Assembly: GCF_029664245.1 (NCBI RefSeq)
Contig: NZ_JANAIE010000002.1
Location: 124,001-188,000, forward strand
Direction: 5' to 3'
Source of the DNA: Profundicola chukchiensis
Lineage (GTDB): Bacteria; Bacteroidota; Bacteroidia; Flavobacteriales; Weeksellaceae
Length of the DNA stretch: 64,000 nucleotides
This document shows, in pieces, positions 53,830-61,499 of this stretch. Position numbers and translations under genes: made by a program. Each line of letters starts with the position of its first letter. The stretch's first letter is position 1. Under the pieces are notes generated by a model. It did no database searches, was not told the DNA's origin, and was given only the letters and a program-made list of their open reading frames with translations.

Positions 53830-54984
53830 ATGAAGAATTATTTATTTTTTCTGTTAGCATTTTTCTTCGCTAACACTGCAATGCAAGCTGAAACATTAAC
53901 TTGTACTGCTCCTGATGCATCAAGCATTACTTTAACAAGAACAGCTCCAAAAGTTGCTGTAATCTCGGGTGCTGATGCTAATTTAACTTACCAAATTAAG
54001 GCAAATCAACATGGAAACGGTTTTGATCGAGCTAGAACGATTAACAACATATCTATGCCACATACTCAAGGTGGTTTAAATTCAAGCATCGCTTATGACA
54101 TTTGGATGAGAACGGATTGTGGTGATGGTACTTTCTCTGAGTGGGTTGGGCCATTATATTTACCTAAATATGGTGAAGTAGTTGAACCAGTATGTACTGC
54201 TCCAAATGCTGCAGATATTGTTTTGACAAGAACAAGCGCAACATCTGCTTCTTTTGATGGTGCTGATGCTAACTTTACATATGAAGTTAAAGCTAATAAA
54301 CATGGGAATGGAATGGAATTAGCTCAAACAATTACTAACGTAAGTATGCCACATTCTCAAAGTGGATTGAATGCTGCTATTGCTTACGACATTTGGATCA
54401 GAAAGGATTGTGGTGATGGTACTTTTTCAGAGTGGGTAGGACCTCTTTACTTACCTAAATTTGGTGAAGTTATTGACCCAGTTGTTTGTACTGCTCCTAA
54501 CGCTTCAGACATCGTTTTAACTAGAACTGGTGTTAAGAGTGCAACTATTGATGGTGCAAGTTCAGATTTCACTTATGAAGTAAAAGCTAATAAACAAGGA
54601 AATGGAATGGAATTAGCTCAAACATTAACTAATGTTACTATGCCTTACACTTTTAATCGTTTAAGTACACATAATATCGCTTATGACATTTGGATTAGAA
54701 CCAATTGTGGAAATGGAGAGTTTTCTGAATGGACTGGTCCTTTAAGTTTACCAATGTATGCTTCAAACGCAAAAATTTCACCAAACCCTACAAATGGTTT
54801 AGTTAAAATTCAAAATGTAGATGCAGTTAACGTACAAGTTTTCGGTATGACAGGTAATTTAGAATTATCATCTAAAGTGATGAATAACGAAGTTAACCTA
54901 TCAAATTTGAAAAATGGCCAATATATCATGCAAGTTACAGATGCAAATGGTAAGGTTACTACAACCAAATTAATGAAGAAATAA
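53830..54984 (+). CDS. Secreted protein with three Fn3-like repeats and T9SS sorting domain
   Basis: The 384-residue protein has a signal peptide (1-20), three repeats of about 97 residues (24-120, 121-218, 219-311) and a C-terminal type A sorting domain (312-384: ISPNPTNGLVKIQ..., LSNLKNGQYIMQV..., TTKLMKK). Each repeat has two Cys and a YDIWxRxxCGxGxFSEWxGP block. The repeats are alike even at DNA level, so recent expansion is likely. T9SS would take it across the outer membrane. It is flanked by its own promoter and terminator. Its link with the glycan locus is positional only. Confidence 0.88.
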   Translation: MKNYLFFLLAFFFANTAMQAETLTCTAPDASSITLTRTAPKVAVISGADANLTYQIKANQHGNGFDRARTINNISMPHTQGGLNSSIAYDIWMRTDCGDGTFSEWVGPLYLPKYGEVVEPVCTAPNAADIVLTRTSATSASFDGADANFTYEVKANKHGNGMELAQTITNVSMPHSQSGLNAAIAYDIWIRKDCGDGTFSEWVGPLYLPKFGEVIDPVVCTAPNASDIVLTRTGVKSATIDGASSDFTYEVKANKQGNGMELAQTLTNVTMPYTFNRLSTHNIAYDIWIRTNCGNGEFSEWTGPLSLPMYASNAKISPNPTNGLVKIQNVDAVNVQVFGMTGNLELSSKVMNNEVNLSNLKNGQYIMQVTDANGKVTTTKLMKK

Positions 54985-55004
54985 TAATTTCACTTATTAT
55001 ATTT

Positions 55005-55034
55005 AAACCACCTCAATAGAGGTGGTTTTTTTTT
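55005..55034 (+). terminator. Intrinsic terminator after the first cargo gene
   Basis: Stem AAACCACCTC/GAGGTGGTTT with an AATA loop and a long T-run. Confidence 0.92.
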
Positions 55035-55091
55035 ACACAAATATTAAATACTTAATTCCACTACCGAGCCAATATCAAAATGATAAATAAT

Positions 55092-55122
55092 TTTGTTTAA
55101 TATTATTTATTTACTATATTTG
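55092..55122 (+). promoter_or_regulatory. Promoter (-33 TTTG, -7 TATATTTG) for the second cargo gene
   Basis: TTTG at 55092-55095 and TATATTTG at 55115-55122 are 19 bases apart, the standard Bacteroidota spacing. The ATG follows 33 bases later at 55156. Confidence 0.68.
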
Positions 55123-55155
55123 ATATGAAAACATTAACTAACAAATTTACTCATT

Positions 55156-56289
55156 ATGAAAAATTATCTATTCATTATGCTGTCTATGCTATTTATTGGC
55201 CTAACAGCACAGGAAACGCAAGCTACTTGTTCAACCCCTACCGATGTACAAATCCAACGATTTAGTGACAACCATGCAGCCATGACCGCTTTTGGTGGAA
55301 CAAATTATGATTTGTATGTGAAACCCACCGGTTATCCAGCTCCAAGAAATACTACACCTGGAAGAGCTGGTTATAGGAACATAACAATGCCCTTAAGCTC
55401 TCTTGCTTTATTATCGCAATATGGTTATGATCTTTACATCAGAACAATATGTGAAGACTCTAAATCAAATTGGTCGGGTCCGCACTTAATTGCCACCTAT
55501 GAAGAATGTAACAACCCAACTGGAGTTTCAGTTTCAAGAATTGATGCTAACACAGCAAGTATAACAACAGATCCAGGAATACACGATGCTTGGATAGTTG
55601 AAGCTGGAGAAGCTGGACCTACTGATATTTGGTCAATTCCTACAGTTCAGGACTTTAATACTAATCATTCGGAAGGTGGATTAGAATCTTCTAAATCTTA
55701 TGATGTATGGGTTCGAAAACAATGTAACCCTAGTCAAGTATCAGACTGGGAAGGACCGTACAATATTCCTGCTTTCACACCTGAATGTACTGAACCAACT
55801 AATGTATTATTAACTAGAACAAGCCCAACAACAGCAACATTGGAAGGACCTGAGGAGTTTTTCACTTATCAAGGCTCAGCTAATCGTCCAGGAAGACCAT
55901 TAAGAGCGAGACCTCTGTATGGCATGAATAACATGAGCATACCTCATACACAACATCATCTAGTGCCAGCTTATGATTATGATGTATGGCTTAGAACTGA
56001 TTGTGGCGATGGAACTTTCTCTAATTGGACGGGACCATTCTATTTACCAACCTATAATGCTGGACTAAAGGAATTAGTAATCTCACCAAATCCCGCTTCA
56101 CAGTTGATTAGATTTGATGGAATTAAAGTTTCTAAAGTGGAAATCTTTAATATGAACGGAAAGCTAGAAATAAGTAGCTTTGTTACAAGTAATGAACTTA
56201 ATATTGAAAAATTAACTCCTGGTCAATATATAATTCATGCTACAGACGCACAAGGAAATGTTACTACATCTAAATTGATGAAGAAATAA
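55156..56289 (+). CDS. Second secreted Fn3-like repeat protein with T9SS sorting domain
   Basis: The 377-residue protein is a paralogue of the preceding one. It shares the signal peptide start MKNYLF and has three more diverged repeats (blocks YDLYIRTICEDSKSNWSGP, YDVWVRKQCNPSQVSDWEGP and YDVWLRTDCGDGTFSNWTGP). The sorting domain begins ISPNPASQLIRF and ends TSKLMKK. The third repeat is nearest to those of the first protein. It has its own promoter and terminator, so the pair can be expressed independently. Function of the repeats (adhesion or surface layer) is a guess. Confidence 0.87.
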   Translation: MKNYLFIMLSMLFIGLTAQETQATCSTPTDVQIQRFSDNHAAMTAFGGTNYDLYVKPTGYPAPRNTTPGRAGYRNITMPLSSLALLSQYGYDLYIRTICEDSKSNWSGPHLIATYEECNNPTGVSVSRIDANTASITTDPGIHDAWIVEAGEAGPTDIWSIPTVQDFNTNHSEGGLESSKSYDVWVRKQCNPSQVSDWEGPYNIPAFTPECTEPTNVLLTRTSPTTATLEGPEEFFTYQGSANRPGRPLRARPLYGMNNMSIPHTQHHLVPAYDYDVWLRTDCGDGTFSNWTGPFYLPTYNAGLKELVISPNPASQLIRFDGIKVSKVEIFNMNGKLEISSFVTSNELNIEKLTPGQYIIHATDAQGNVTTSKLMKK

Positions 56290-56311
56290 GGATTAATTCT
56301 TATCTAAATAT

Positions 56312-56341
56312 AAAGCCACCTCTTGCGAGGTGGCTTTTTTT
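56312..56341 (+). terminator. Intrinsic terminator after the second cargo gene
   Basis: Stem AAAGCCACCTC/GAGGTGGCTTT with a TTGC loop and T-run; the stem core (CCACCTC/GAGGTGG) is the same as in the 55005 terminator. Confidence 0.92.
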
Positions 56342-56358
56342 GTTGGCGGTAATTAAAG

Positions 56359-56430
56359 TAGTTTAATTGTTGTTCAAGTGGTTTAAAAGTAGTTTAAAAT
56401 TGTTTAATTGTTTTAAAGGTGTTTAAGTTC
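56359..56430 (+). repeat. GTTTAA-rich repeated tract
   Basis: AGTTTAA, GGTTTAA, TGTTTAA and similar heptamers recur at short, irregular spacing; the same motif returns at 56492-56540 and 56937-56970, and weakly at 25258-25295. Confidence 0.5.
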
Positions 56431-56453
56431 CTCTCTGGTATACAAACGCAAGC

Positions 56454-56482
56454 TGTCACTCTGAACTCGATTCAGAGTCTCT
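56454..56482. repeat. Family A palindrome (inverted orientation)
   Basis: TGTCACTCTGAACTCGATTC then AGAGTCTCT; almost identical to the copy at 25529. Confidence 0.65.
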
Positions 56483-56547
56483 GATAAAGGTGGTTTAAAT
56501 GTTGTTTAAAAATAGTTTAATTAGTTTAAAGTTCGCTTAACGTGAAT

Positions 56548-56621
56548 GTCTCTTGTCAGGCTGAGTAATTTTGTGAAATAAAATTGGATCGAAGTCTTGG
56601 ACAAGAGGAGAGCGAAGTGCG
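56548..56621. repeat. Family B hairpin repeat
   Basis: CTCTTGTCAGGCTGAGTAAT at the start and GTCTTGGACAAGAG towards the end are paired; ATTTTGTGAAATAAAAT forms the inner stem. An AGCGAAGTGCG tail follows. Confidence 0.7.
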
Positions 56622-56631
56622 TCAAACCCCT

Positions 56632-56692
56632 TTTCTGTCGACATTTCGATACATTTTTATCTCAGGAGAAAAACACTCAAGGTGACAGAAAA
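56632..56692. repeat. Family C hairpin repeat
   Basis: TTTCTGTCGACATTTCGATA at the start and AAGGTGACAGAAAAG at the end, directly after a family B copy, the same B-then-C order as at 25306-25450. Confidence 0.68.
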
Positions 56693-56728
56693 GAACTAAA
56701 TTTTACACACTACACTTTAAAATAAATT

Positions 56729-56771
56729 AACCCCTCAGTCCTACGGACAGCTCCCCTTAAAAGAGGAGCAG
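56729..56771. repeat. CCCCTCAGTCC-type palindromic element
   Basis: CCCCTCAGTCCTACGGACAG followed by CTCCCCTTAAAAGAGGAGC: a small GTCC/GGAC hairpin and a CTCC/GGAG hairpin. I recognise this type from intergenic DNA of other Bacteroidota. Confidence 0.45.
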
Positions 56772-56829
56772 CTACTTAGCTTCTAAACTTTAAATTAAAG
56801 AACAAATACATTCTACGTATAACAAGACT

Positions 56830-56858
56830 AGATTCCGGATCAAGTCCGGAATGACATA
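56830..56858. repeat. Family A palindrome, TTCCGGA variant
   Basis: AGATTCCGGATCAAGTCCGG then AATGACATA; both arms changed together (TTCCGGA/TCCGGAA), so pairing is kept. Confidence 0.65.
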
Positions 56859-56891
56859 CATCTACATAACAGAATAAATCTAAACCCGTAG

Positions 56892-56920
56892 CGTCACTCT
56901 GAACTTGATTCAGAGTCTTC
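56892..56920. repeat. Family A palindrome (inverted orientation)
   Basis: CGTCACTCTGAACTTGATTC then AGAGTCTTC. Confidence 0.65.
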
Positions 56921-56982
56921 GACACAGGTGGCTTAAAGTAGTTTAAAATTGCTTAATTAGTTTAAAGGTTAACCACCTAAAT

Positions 56983-57055
56983 CCTCTTGTCAGGCTGAGT
57001 AATTTTGTGAAACAAAATTGTATCGAAGCCTTGGACAAGAGAGGAGCGAAGTGCG
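56983..57055. repeat. Family B hairpin repeat
   Basis: CTCTTGTCAGGCTGAGTAAT ... GAAGCCTTGGACAAGAGAGG, close to the 56548 copy. Confidence 0.7.
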
Positions 57056-57065
57056 ACAATCCCAA

Positions 57066-57126
57066 TTCTGTCGACATTTTGAAACATTTTTATCTCAGGA
57101 GAAACCCTCCTCCATGTGACAGAAAA
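57066..57126. repeat. Family C hairpin repeat
   Basis: TTCTGTCGACATTTTGAAAC at the start and TGTGACAGAAAA at the end; again directly after a family B copy. Confidence 0.62.
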
Positions 57127-57131
57127 CATCG

Positions 57132-57160
57132 TAGATGCTGAATCAAGTTCAGCATGACAT
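57132..57160. repeat. Family A palindrome
   Basis: AGATGCTGAATCAAGTTCAG then CATGACATA; nearly identical to the copy at 25151. Confidence 0.68.
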
Positions 57161-57204
57161 ATACCTTGCTTTAAAAATAAAACTTATAAAAACATTAGCC
57201 CCCT

Positions 57205-57260
57205 TCCAGGCGACATTTCGATACAAATATTTCTTAGGCAAAATCCTTTTCCATATCATA
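57205..57260. repeat. Family C repeat, decayed
   Basis: CCAGGCGACATTTCGATACA keeps the middle of the family, but the ends (ATCATAGAAA) no longer pair well. Confidence 0.45.
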
Positions 57261-57264
57261 GAAA

Positions 57265-57430
57265 AACTCTACACTCTACACCCTAAACCAAATACTAAAA
57301 ACCAACTACTAACGACCATCCTCCCTACACCCTCCACCCTAAACGAAGTACTAACTACCAAATACCGTCTACCACCTTACCTACACTCTACACTCTACAC
57401 TCTACACCCTCCACTCTAAACTCTACACCA
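57265..57430 (+). repeat. CTACACT/CTAACTACC low-complexity tract
   Basis: Heptamers such as CTACACT are repeated in tandem (57380-57408) and mixed with ACTAACTACC-like units. Similar tracts occur at about 23930-24000 and 26345-26400. Confidence 0.55.
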
Positions 57431-57468
57431 AAATAGCATATTTCTATAATTATGATTAATTTTGAAGC

Positions 57469-58635
57469 ATGAAAATAGCTGTCGTAGGAACGGGGTATGT
57501 TGGACTCTCCAATGCCATATTATTGGCGCAACATAATGAAGTGGTCGCTTTAGATATTGTTCAAGAAAAAGTGGACATGCTCAATCAAAAGCAATCTCCT
57601 ATTGAAGATTCAGAAATTATTAGATTTCTAACAGAAAAGAAACTAAACTTTAGAGCTAGTTTAGATCCTAAAGAGGCTTATCAAAATGCTGATTTTGTAA
57701 TTATTGCCACCCCTACGGATTACGATACCAAAACCAATTACTTTGATACGAGTAGCGTTGAAAAAGTAATGCAGGATATCATTAAAATTAATCCTGAAGC
57801 AGTGGTTATTATTAAATCTACAGTTCCTGTTGGATTTACAAAAGATCTTAAGGAGAGATTAAATTTTGATAACATCATATTCTCTCCAGAGTTCCTAAGA
57901 GAAGGTAAAGCTTTATACGATAATCTTTACCCGTCCAGAATTATTGTAGGCGAAAAAAGCGATAGAGCTGAGAAGTTTGCGGAACTTTTACAGGAAGGTG
58001 CAATAAAAAAAGACATCGACGTACTCTATACAGAACCTACGGAAGCAGAAGCTATTAAGTTATTCTCTAACACTTACTTAGCCATGCGTGTAGCCTATTT
58101 TAATGAATTGGATAGTTATGCTCAGATTCATGGATTGAATAGCAAACAAATTATTGAAGGCGTTGGTTTAGATCCTCGAATTGGAACGCATTATAATAAT
58201 CCATCTTTTGGTTATGGAGGTTATTGTTTACCTAAAGATACTAAACAACTTTTGGCAAATTATGAGACCGTACCTAATAATTTAATACGAGCGATTGTTG
58301 ACGCGAATAGAACACGTAAAGACTTTATAGCGGATTCTATTTTAGCTAAAAAACCAAAGATTGTTGGTATTTATCGCTTGATTATGAAAACTGGTTCTGA
58401 TAACTTCAGAGCTTCGGCGATACAAGGTGTTATGAAACGCATTAAGGCAAAAGGAATTGAGGTAATCGTCTATGAACCGGTGTTGGAAGAAGAGACTTTT
58501 TATGGATCTCGAGTCTTACGCGATTTAAACCAATTCAAGCAAGAGGCTGATGTCATCGTCATGAATCGTTATTCTGAAGATTTATCTGATGTTATGGATA
58601 AAGTTTACACAAGGGATTTATTCGGGAATGATTAA
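57469..58635 (+). CDS. ugd: UDP-glucose 6-dehydrogenase
   Basis: The 388-residue short-type dehydrogenase makes UDP-glucuronic acid. [20 protein letters not shown] is the NAD loop, [33 protein letters not shown], and [13 protein letters not shown] with the catalytic Cys follow; the C-terminal domain has [19 protein letters not shown]. It matches the E. coli Ugd type, unlike the longer HexNAc enzyme at 22333. TAATTTTG lies only five bases before the ATG, so either transcription starts almost at the ATG or the true promoter is elsewhere. Confidence 0.94.
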   Translation: MKIAVVGTGYVGLSNAILLAQHNEVVALDIVQEKVDMLNQKQSPIEDSEIIRFLTEKKLNFRASLDPKEAYQNADFVIIATPTDYDTKTNYFDTSSVEKVMQDIIKINPEAVVIIKSTVPVGFTKDLKERLNFDNIIFSPEFLREGKALYDNLYPSRIIVGEKSDRAEKFAELLQEGAIKKDIDVLYTEPTEAEAIKLFSNTYLAMRVAYFNELDSYAQIHGLNSKQIIEGVGLDPRIGTHYNNPSFGYGGYCLPKDTKQLLANYETVPNNLIRAIVDANRTRKDFIADSILAKKPKIVGIYRLIMKTGSDNFRASAIQGVMKRIKAKGIEVIVYEPVLEEETFYGSRVLRDLNQFKQEADVIVMNRYSEDLSDVMDKVYTRDLFGND

Positions 58636-58712
58636 CACCAAAAAGTTTATCACATAAACCAAGAAAGAAAATAGGTAGAGCCTTAACACTACATTCTCCA
58701 TCTCAACAACCA

Positions 58713-59972
58713 CTAAAAATTAATCATCCCAGCAGCTACGGTTTCATTCGTCGTTTCATCGATTAGAATAAGCGAACCGGTGATTCTATTGTCTCTATAT
58801 TCGTCGGCAAAGATAGGTTTGGTAGCTCTTAGGCGAACACGAGCGATATCGTTCACACCCAACTGACTTACATCTTCTGATCGACTCAACGTATTGACAT
58901 CGATTTTATAGACTATTTCCTTAATCATCGCTTTTACTTCATTCGAAGTATGTCTCAAATAGTATTTAGCTCTTGGATTTGAAGGTTTGGTGTTCAACCA
59001 ACAAAGCATAATGTCTAAATCTTGAGTAGCTTGAGGCTGGTTATTTTTCTTCACCAACATATCACCCCTACTCACATCTATATCGTCTTCTAAGGTCACC
59101 GTTACCGACATTGGTGGATATGCTTCTTCTAAATCTCCATCAAATGTATGAATCGATTTTACCGTGCTTTCAAATCCAGAGGGTAAAATATTCACCACAT
59201 CTCCTACGCGAATTGTTCCGCTTGCCACACGACCTGCATAACCTCTAAAATCATGAAACTCATCAGAATGCGGACGTATCACTGTTTGCACCGGAAATCT
59301 CATATCAATATAATTCTCATCGCTCGCAATGTGAATGGTTTCTAAGGTACTCAACAAACTTCGTCCATCGTACCACGGCATATTTTCACTTTTCTCTACC
59401 ACATTATCTCCGTGCAAAGCAGAAATCGGAATAAAACGAACATCTTTGGTCGTCATTTTATAAGCAAATGCCTCATATTCCTTAACCACCTTATTGTATT
59501 CTTCCTCACTGTAATCCACCAAATCCATTTTATTGATGCAAACAATAATGTGTGGAATTTGTAATAGCGAAGCAATGAAAGAATGTCGCTTGGTTTGTTC
59601 GATAACGCCTATACGAACATCTACCAAGATTAGGGCTAGATTAGCTGATGATGCTCCCGTTACCATGTTTCTTGTGTACTGAATATGTCCAGGTGAGTCT
59701 GCTATAATGAACTTCCTTTTCGGTGTTGAGAAATATCTGTAAGCAACATCAATGGTGATACCTTGTTCTCTTTCATCACGCAGTCCATCGGTTAGCATCG
59801 ATAAATCTATATGATTTAATCCTTTACTTTGAGATGATTTCTCAATGGCGCTCATTTGATCTTGAAAAATCGACTTTGAGTCATATAAAAGCCTTCCGAT
59901 TAAGGTACTTTTCCCATCATCTACACTTCCGGCGGTGGTAAATCTCAATAATTCACGTTCGTTGTTATTCAT
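58713..59972 (-). CDS. cysN: Sulfate adenylyltransferase subunit 1
   Basis: The 419-residue GTPase subunit of ATP sulfurylase activates sulfate to APS with CysD. G1 loop GSVDDGKSTLIGR is at 15-27, followed by DEREQGITIDVAYRYF (switch I), ADSPGHIQYTRNMVTGAS (G3) and CINKMDLVDY (G4). Domain 2 and 3 strands complete an EF-Tu-like body. No CysC domain is fused, since cysC is separate here. It is the last gene of cysQ-cysC-cysD-cysN, 17 bases after cysD. Confidence 0.95.
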   Translation of the reverse strand: MNNNERELLRFTTAGSVDDGKSTLIGRLLYDSKSIFQDQMSAIEKSSQSKGLNHIDLSMLTDGLRDEREQGITIDVAYRYFSTPKRKFIIADSPGHIQYTRNMVTGASSANLALILVDVRIGVIEQTKRHSFIASLLQIPHIIVCINKMDLVDYSEEEYNKVVKEYEAFAYKMTTKDVRFIPISALHGDNVVEKSENMPWYDGRSLLSTLETIHIASDENYIDMRFPVQTVIRPHSDEFHDFRGYAGRVASGTIRVGDVVNILPSGFESTVKSIHTFDGDLEEAYPPMSVTVTLEDDIDVSRGDMLVKKNNQPQATQDLDIMLCWLNTKPSNPRAKYYLRHTSNEVKAMIKEIVYKIDVNTLSRSEDVSQLGVNDIARVRLRATKPIFADEYRDNRITGSLILIDETTNETVAAGMINF

Positions 59973-59989
59973 TTTGATGCGTTTATGGA

Positions 59990-60892
59990 TTAAAAATAAC
60001 CTTCTTTCTTACGATCCTCCATGGCTGTATCGCTTCTCTTATCATCGGCTCTGTTGCCTCTTTCTGTCGTTCTCAAAGTTGAAACCTCAGCCACAACTTT
60101 TTCTAAAGTATCGGCGTCTGATTCAATTCCACCTGTAATGGTGATGTCACCTAAAGTTCTAAACCTAACTTTCTTGGTCACATATTCTTCTCCTTCTCTT
60201 AAGGTCAAAAACTCTGATGCTGGAATCCAAGAGTCATTTCTCCAAACTACTTGTCTTTCTTTTGCAAAGTATAATGGTGGAAGCTCAATGTCTTCTTCTA
60301 GGATATAATTCCAAATGTCCATTTCGGTCCAGTTAGAAATCGGAAATACTCTAAAATGCTCTCCCATGTTTTTTCTACCGTTGAAGATATTCCATAATTC
60401 TGGCCTTTGATTTTTTGGATCCCATTGTCCAAAATCATCACGATGAGAGAAAAATCTTTCTTTTGCCCTCGACTTTTCTTCGTCGCGTCTTGCTCCACCC
60501 ATACATGCATCAATCTGATGTTCTTCTATGGCATCTAACAGCGTAGTGGTTTGAAGAATGTTTCTGCTAGCGTTAATCCCGGTTTCTTCTGCCACTCTAC
60601 CATCATCAATGGACTTTTGAACAGAACCAACGATGAGCCTCGCTCCTATTTTATCAATCAACTTATCTCTAAATTCAATCGCTTCAGGGAAGTTATGTCC
60701 TGTATCTATGTGCATTAAAGGAAATGGAATTTTAGCAGGAGAAAAAGCCTTACGCGCTAAATGTGTCAACACAATTGAATCCTTACCACCTGAAAATAAA
60801 ATCACCGGATTGTCGAATTGAGCATAAACCTCACGAATCACATAAATAGATTCCGCTTCAAGTTCTTTTAAATAGGATAATACTTTTGACAT
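59990..60892 (-). CDS. cysD: Sulfate adenylyltransferase subunit 2
   Basis: The 300-residue catalytic subunit has the PP-loop VILFSGGKDSIVLTHLARKA at about 30-49, MHIDTGHNFPEAIEFRD, CMGGARRDEEKSRAKERFFS and PLYFAKERQVVWRNDSW. It forms APS from ATP and sulfate with CysN. It follows cysC by three bases. The C-terminal Arg-rich tail (TTERGNRADDKRSDTAMEDR) is typical. Confidence 0.96.
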   Translation of the reverse strand: MSKVLSYLKELEAESIYVIREVYAQFDNPVILFSGGKDSIVLTHLARKAFSPAKIPFPLMHIDTGHNFPEAIEFRDKLIDKIGARLIVGSVQKSIDDGRVAEETGINASRNILQTTTLLDAIEEHQIDACMGGARRDEEKSRAKERFFSHRDDFGQWDPKNQRPELWNIFNGRKNMGEHFRVFPISNWTEMDIWNYILEEDIELPPLYFAKERQVVWRNDSWIPASEFLTLREGEEYVTKKVRFRTLGDITITGGIESDADTLEKVVAEVSTLRTTERGNRADDKRSDTAMEDRKKEGYF

Positions 60893-60895
60893 ATA

Positions 60896-61495
60896 TTATA
60901 GTTGATGTTCAATATTTTCTAAGGCTAGTTTTAACAATTTAGCCAAACTTTCTTCTTGAGTTTCTTCTCCGGTTTTAAGCACTAAATCATTTTGCTCTGG
61001 CACTTCAAAAGGAGAATCAATTCCTGTAAATTGCTGAATCTCTCCTGCTCGTGCCTTGGCATATAATCCCTTCACATCTCTCGACTCACAAACCTCTAAA
61101 GGACTGTCCACAAAGACATGCAAAAAGTTATCAGCACCAATAATTTCTTTAATTTTAATTCTGTCGGCTTCAAAAGGTGTGATAAATGCGGCAATGACAA
61201 CTATCCCGGCATCCACAAACAACTTAGCCACCTCAGAAATTCGCCTTAAGTTCTCTTTACGATCCTCATCCGAAAACTTTAAATCTTGATTTAATCCTAA
61301 GCGAATATTATCTCCATCCAAAACATAGGTTTTAAAGCCCTTTTGATGAAGTTCAACTTCGAAACTATTCGCCAAAGTTGATTTCCCGGAACCAGACAAA
61401 CCACTTAACCAAATAACTTTAGCTTGATGCTTATGCAAATGTTCACGATTAGAACGATTGACCTTATAATCTTGTCGGTGAATATTCTCTGACAT
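60896..61495 (-). CDS. cysC: Adenylylsulfate kinase
   Basis: The 199-residue kinase phosphorylates APS to PAPS. The P-loop is WLSGLSGSGKSTLANSFE (about 30-47), followed by VLDGDNIRLGLNQDLKFSDE, DRKENLRRISEVAKLF, FITPFEADR and DVKGLYAKARAGEIQQFTGI. Full-length match. Its presence means PAPS, not just APS, is made, which suits sulfation of glycans or PAPS-dependent assimilation. Confidence 0.96.
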   Translation of the reverse strand: MSENIHRQDYKVNRSNREHLHKHQAKVIWLSGLSGSGKSTLANSFEVELHQKGFKTYVLDGDNIRLGLNQDLKFSDEDRKENLRRISEVAKLFVDAGIVVIAAFITPFEADRIKIKEIIGADNFLHVFVDSPLEVCESRDVKGLYAKARAGEIQQFTGIDSPFEVPEQNDLVLKTGEETQEESLAKLLKLALENIEHQL

Positions 61496-61499
61496 AAGC

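Larger units (their letters stand above)
56342..57468 (+). other. Second gene-free block of dispersed repeats
   Basis: About 1.1 kb with copies of families A, B and C like the 25.1-26.5 kb block, a GTTTAA-rich stretch, a CCCCTCAGTCC/GGACAGCTCCCC element, and a CTACACT-rich tract before ugd. The apparent 94-codon frame at 57135 is made of these repeats and is not a gene. Confidence 0.75.

Noticed and set aside
57135-57419. A 94-codon frame before ugd
   Set aside because: It is composed of repeat families A and C and the CTACACT tract, has low-complexity translation and no ribosome-binding context.
57457-57464. -7 promoter element for ugd
   Set aside because: TAATTTTG fits the consensus, but it ends only four bases before the ATG, so it would need a leaderless transcript; left as a note in the ugd entry.
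60021-60308. Frame opposite cysD
   Set aside because: Antisense shadow of a conserved gene; no start signal.
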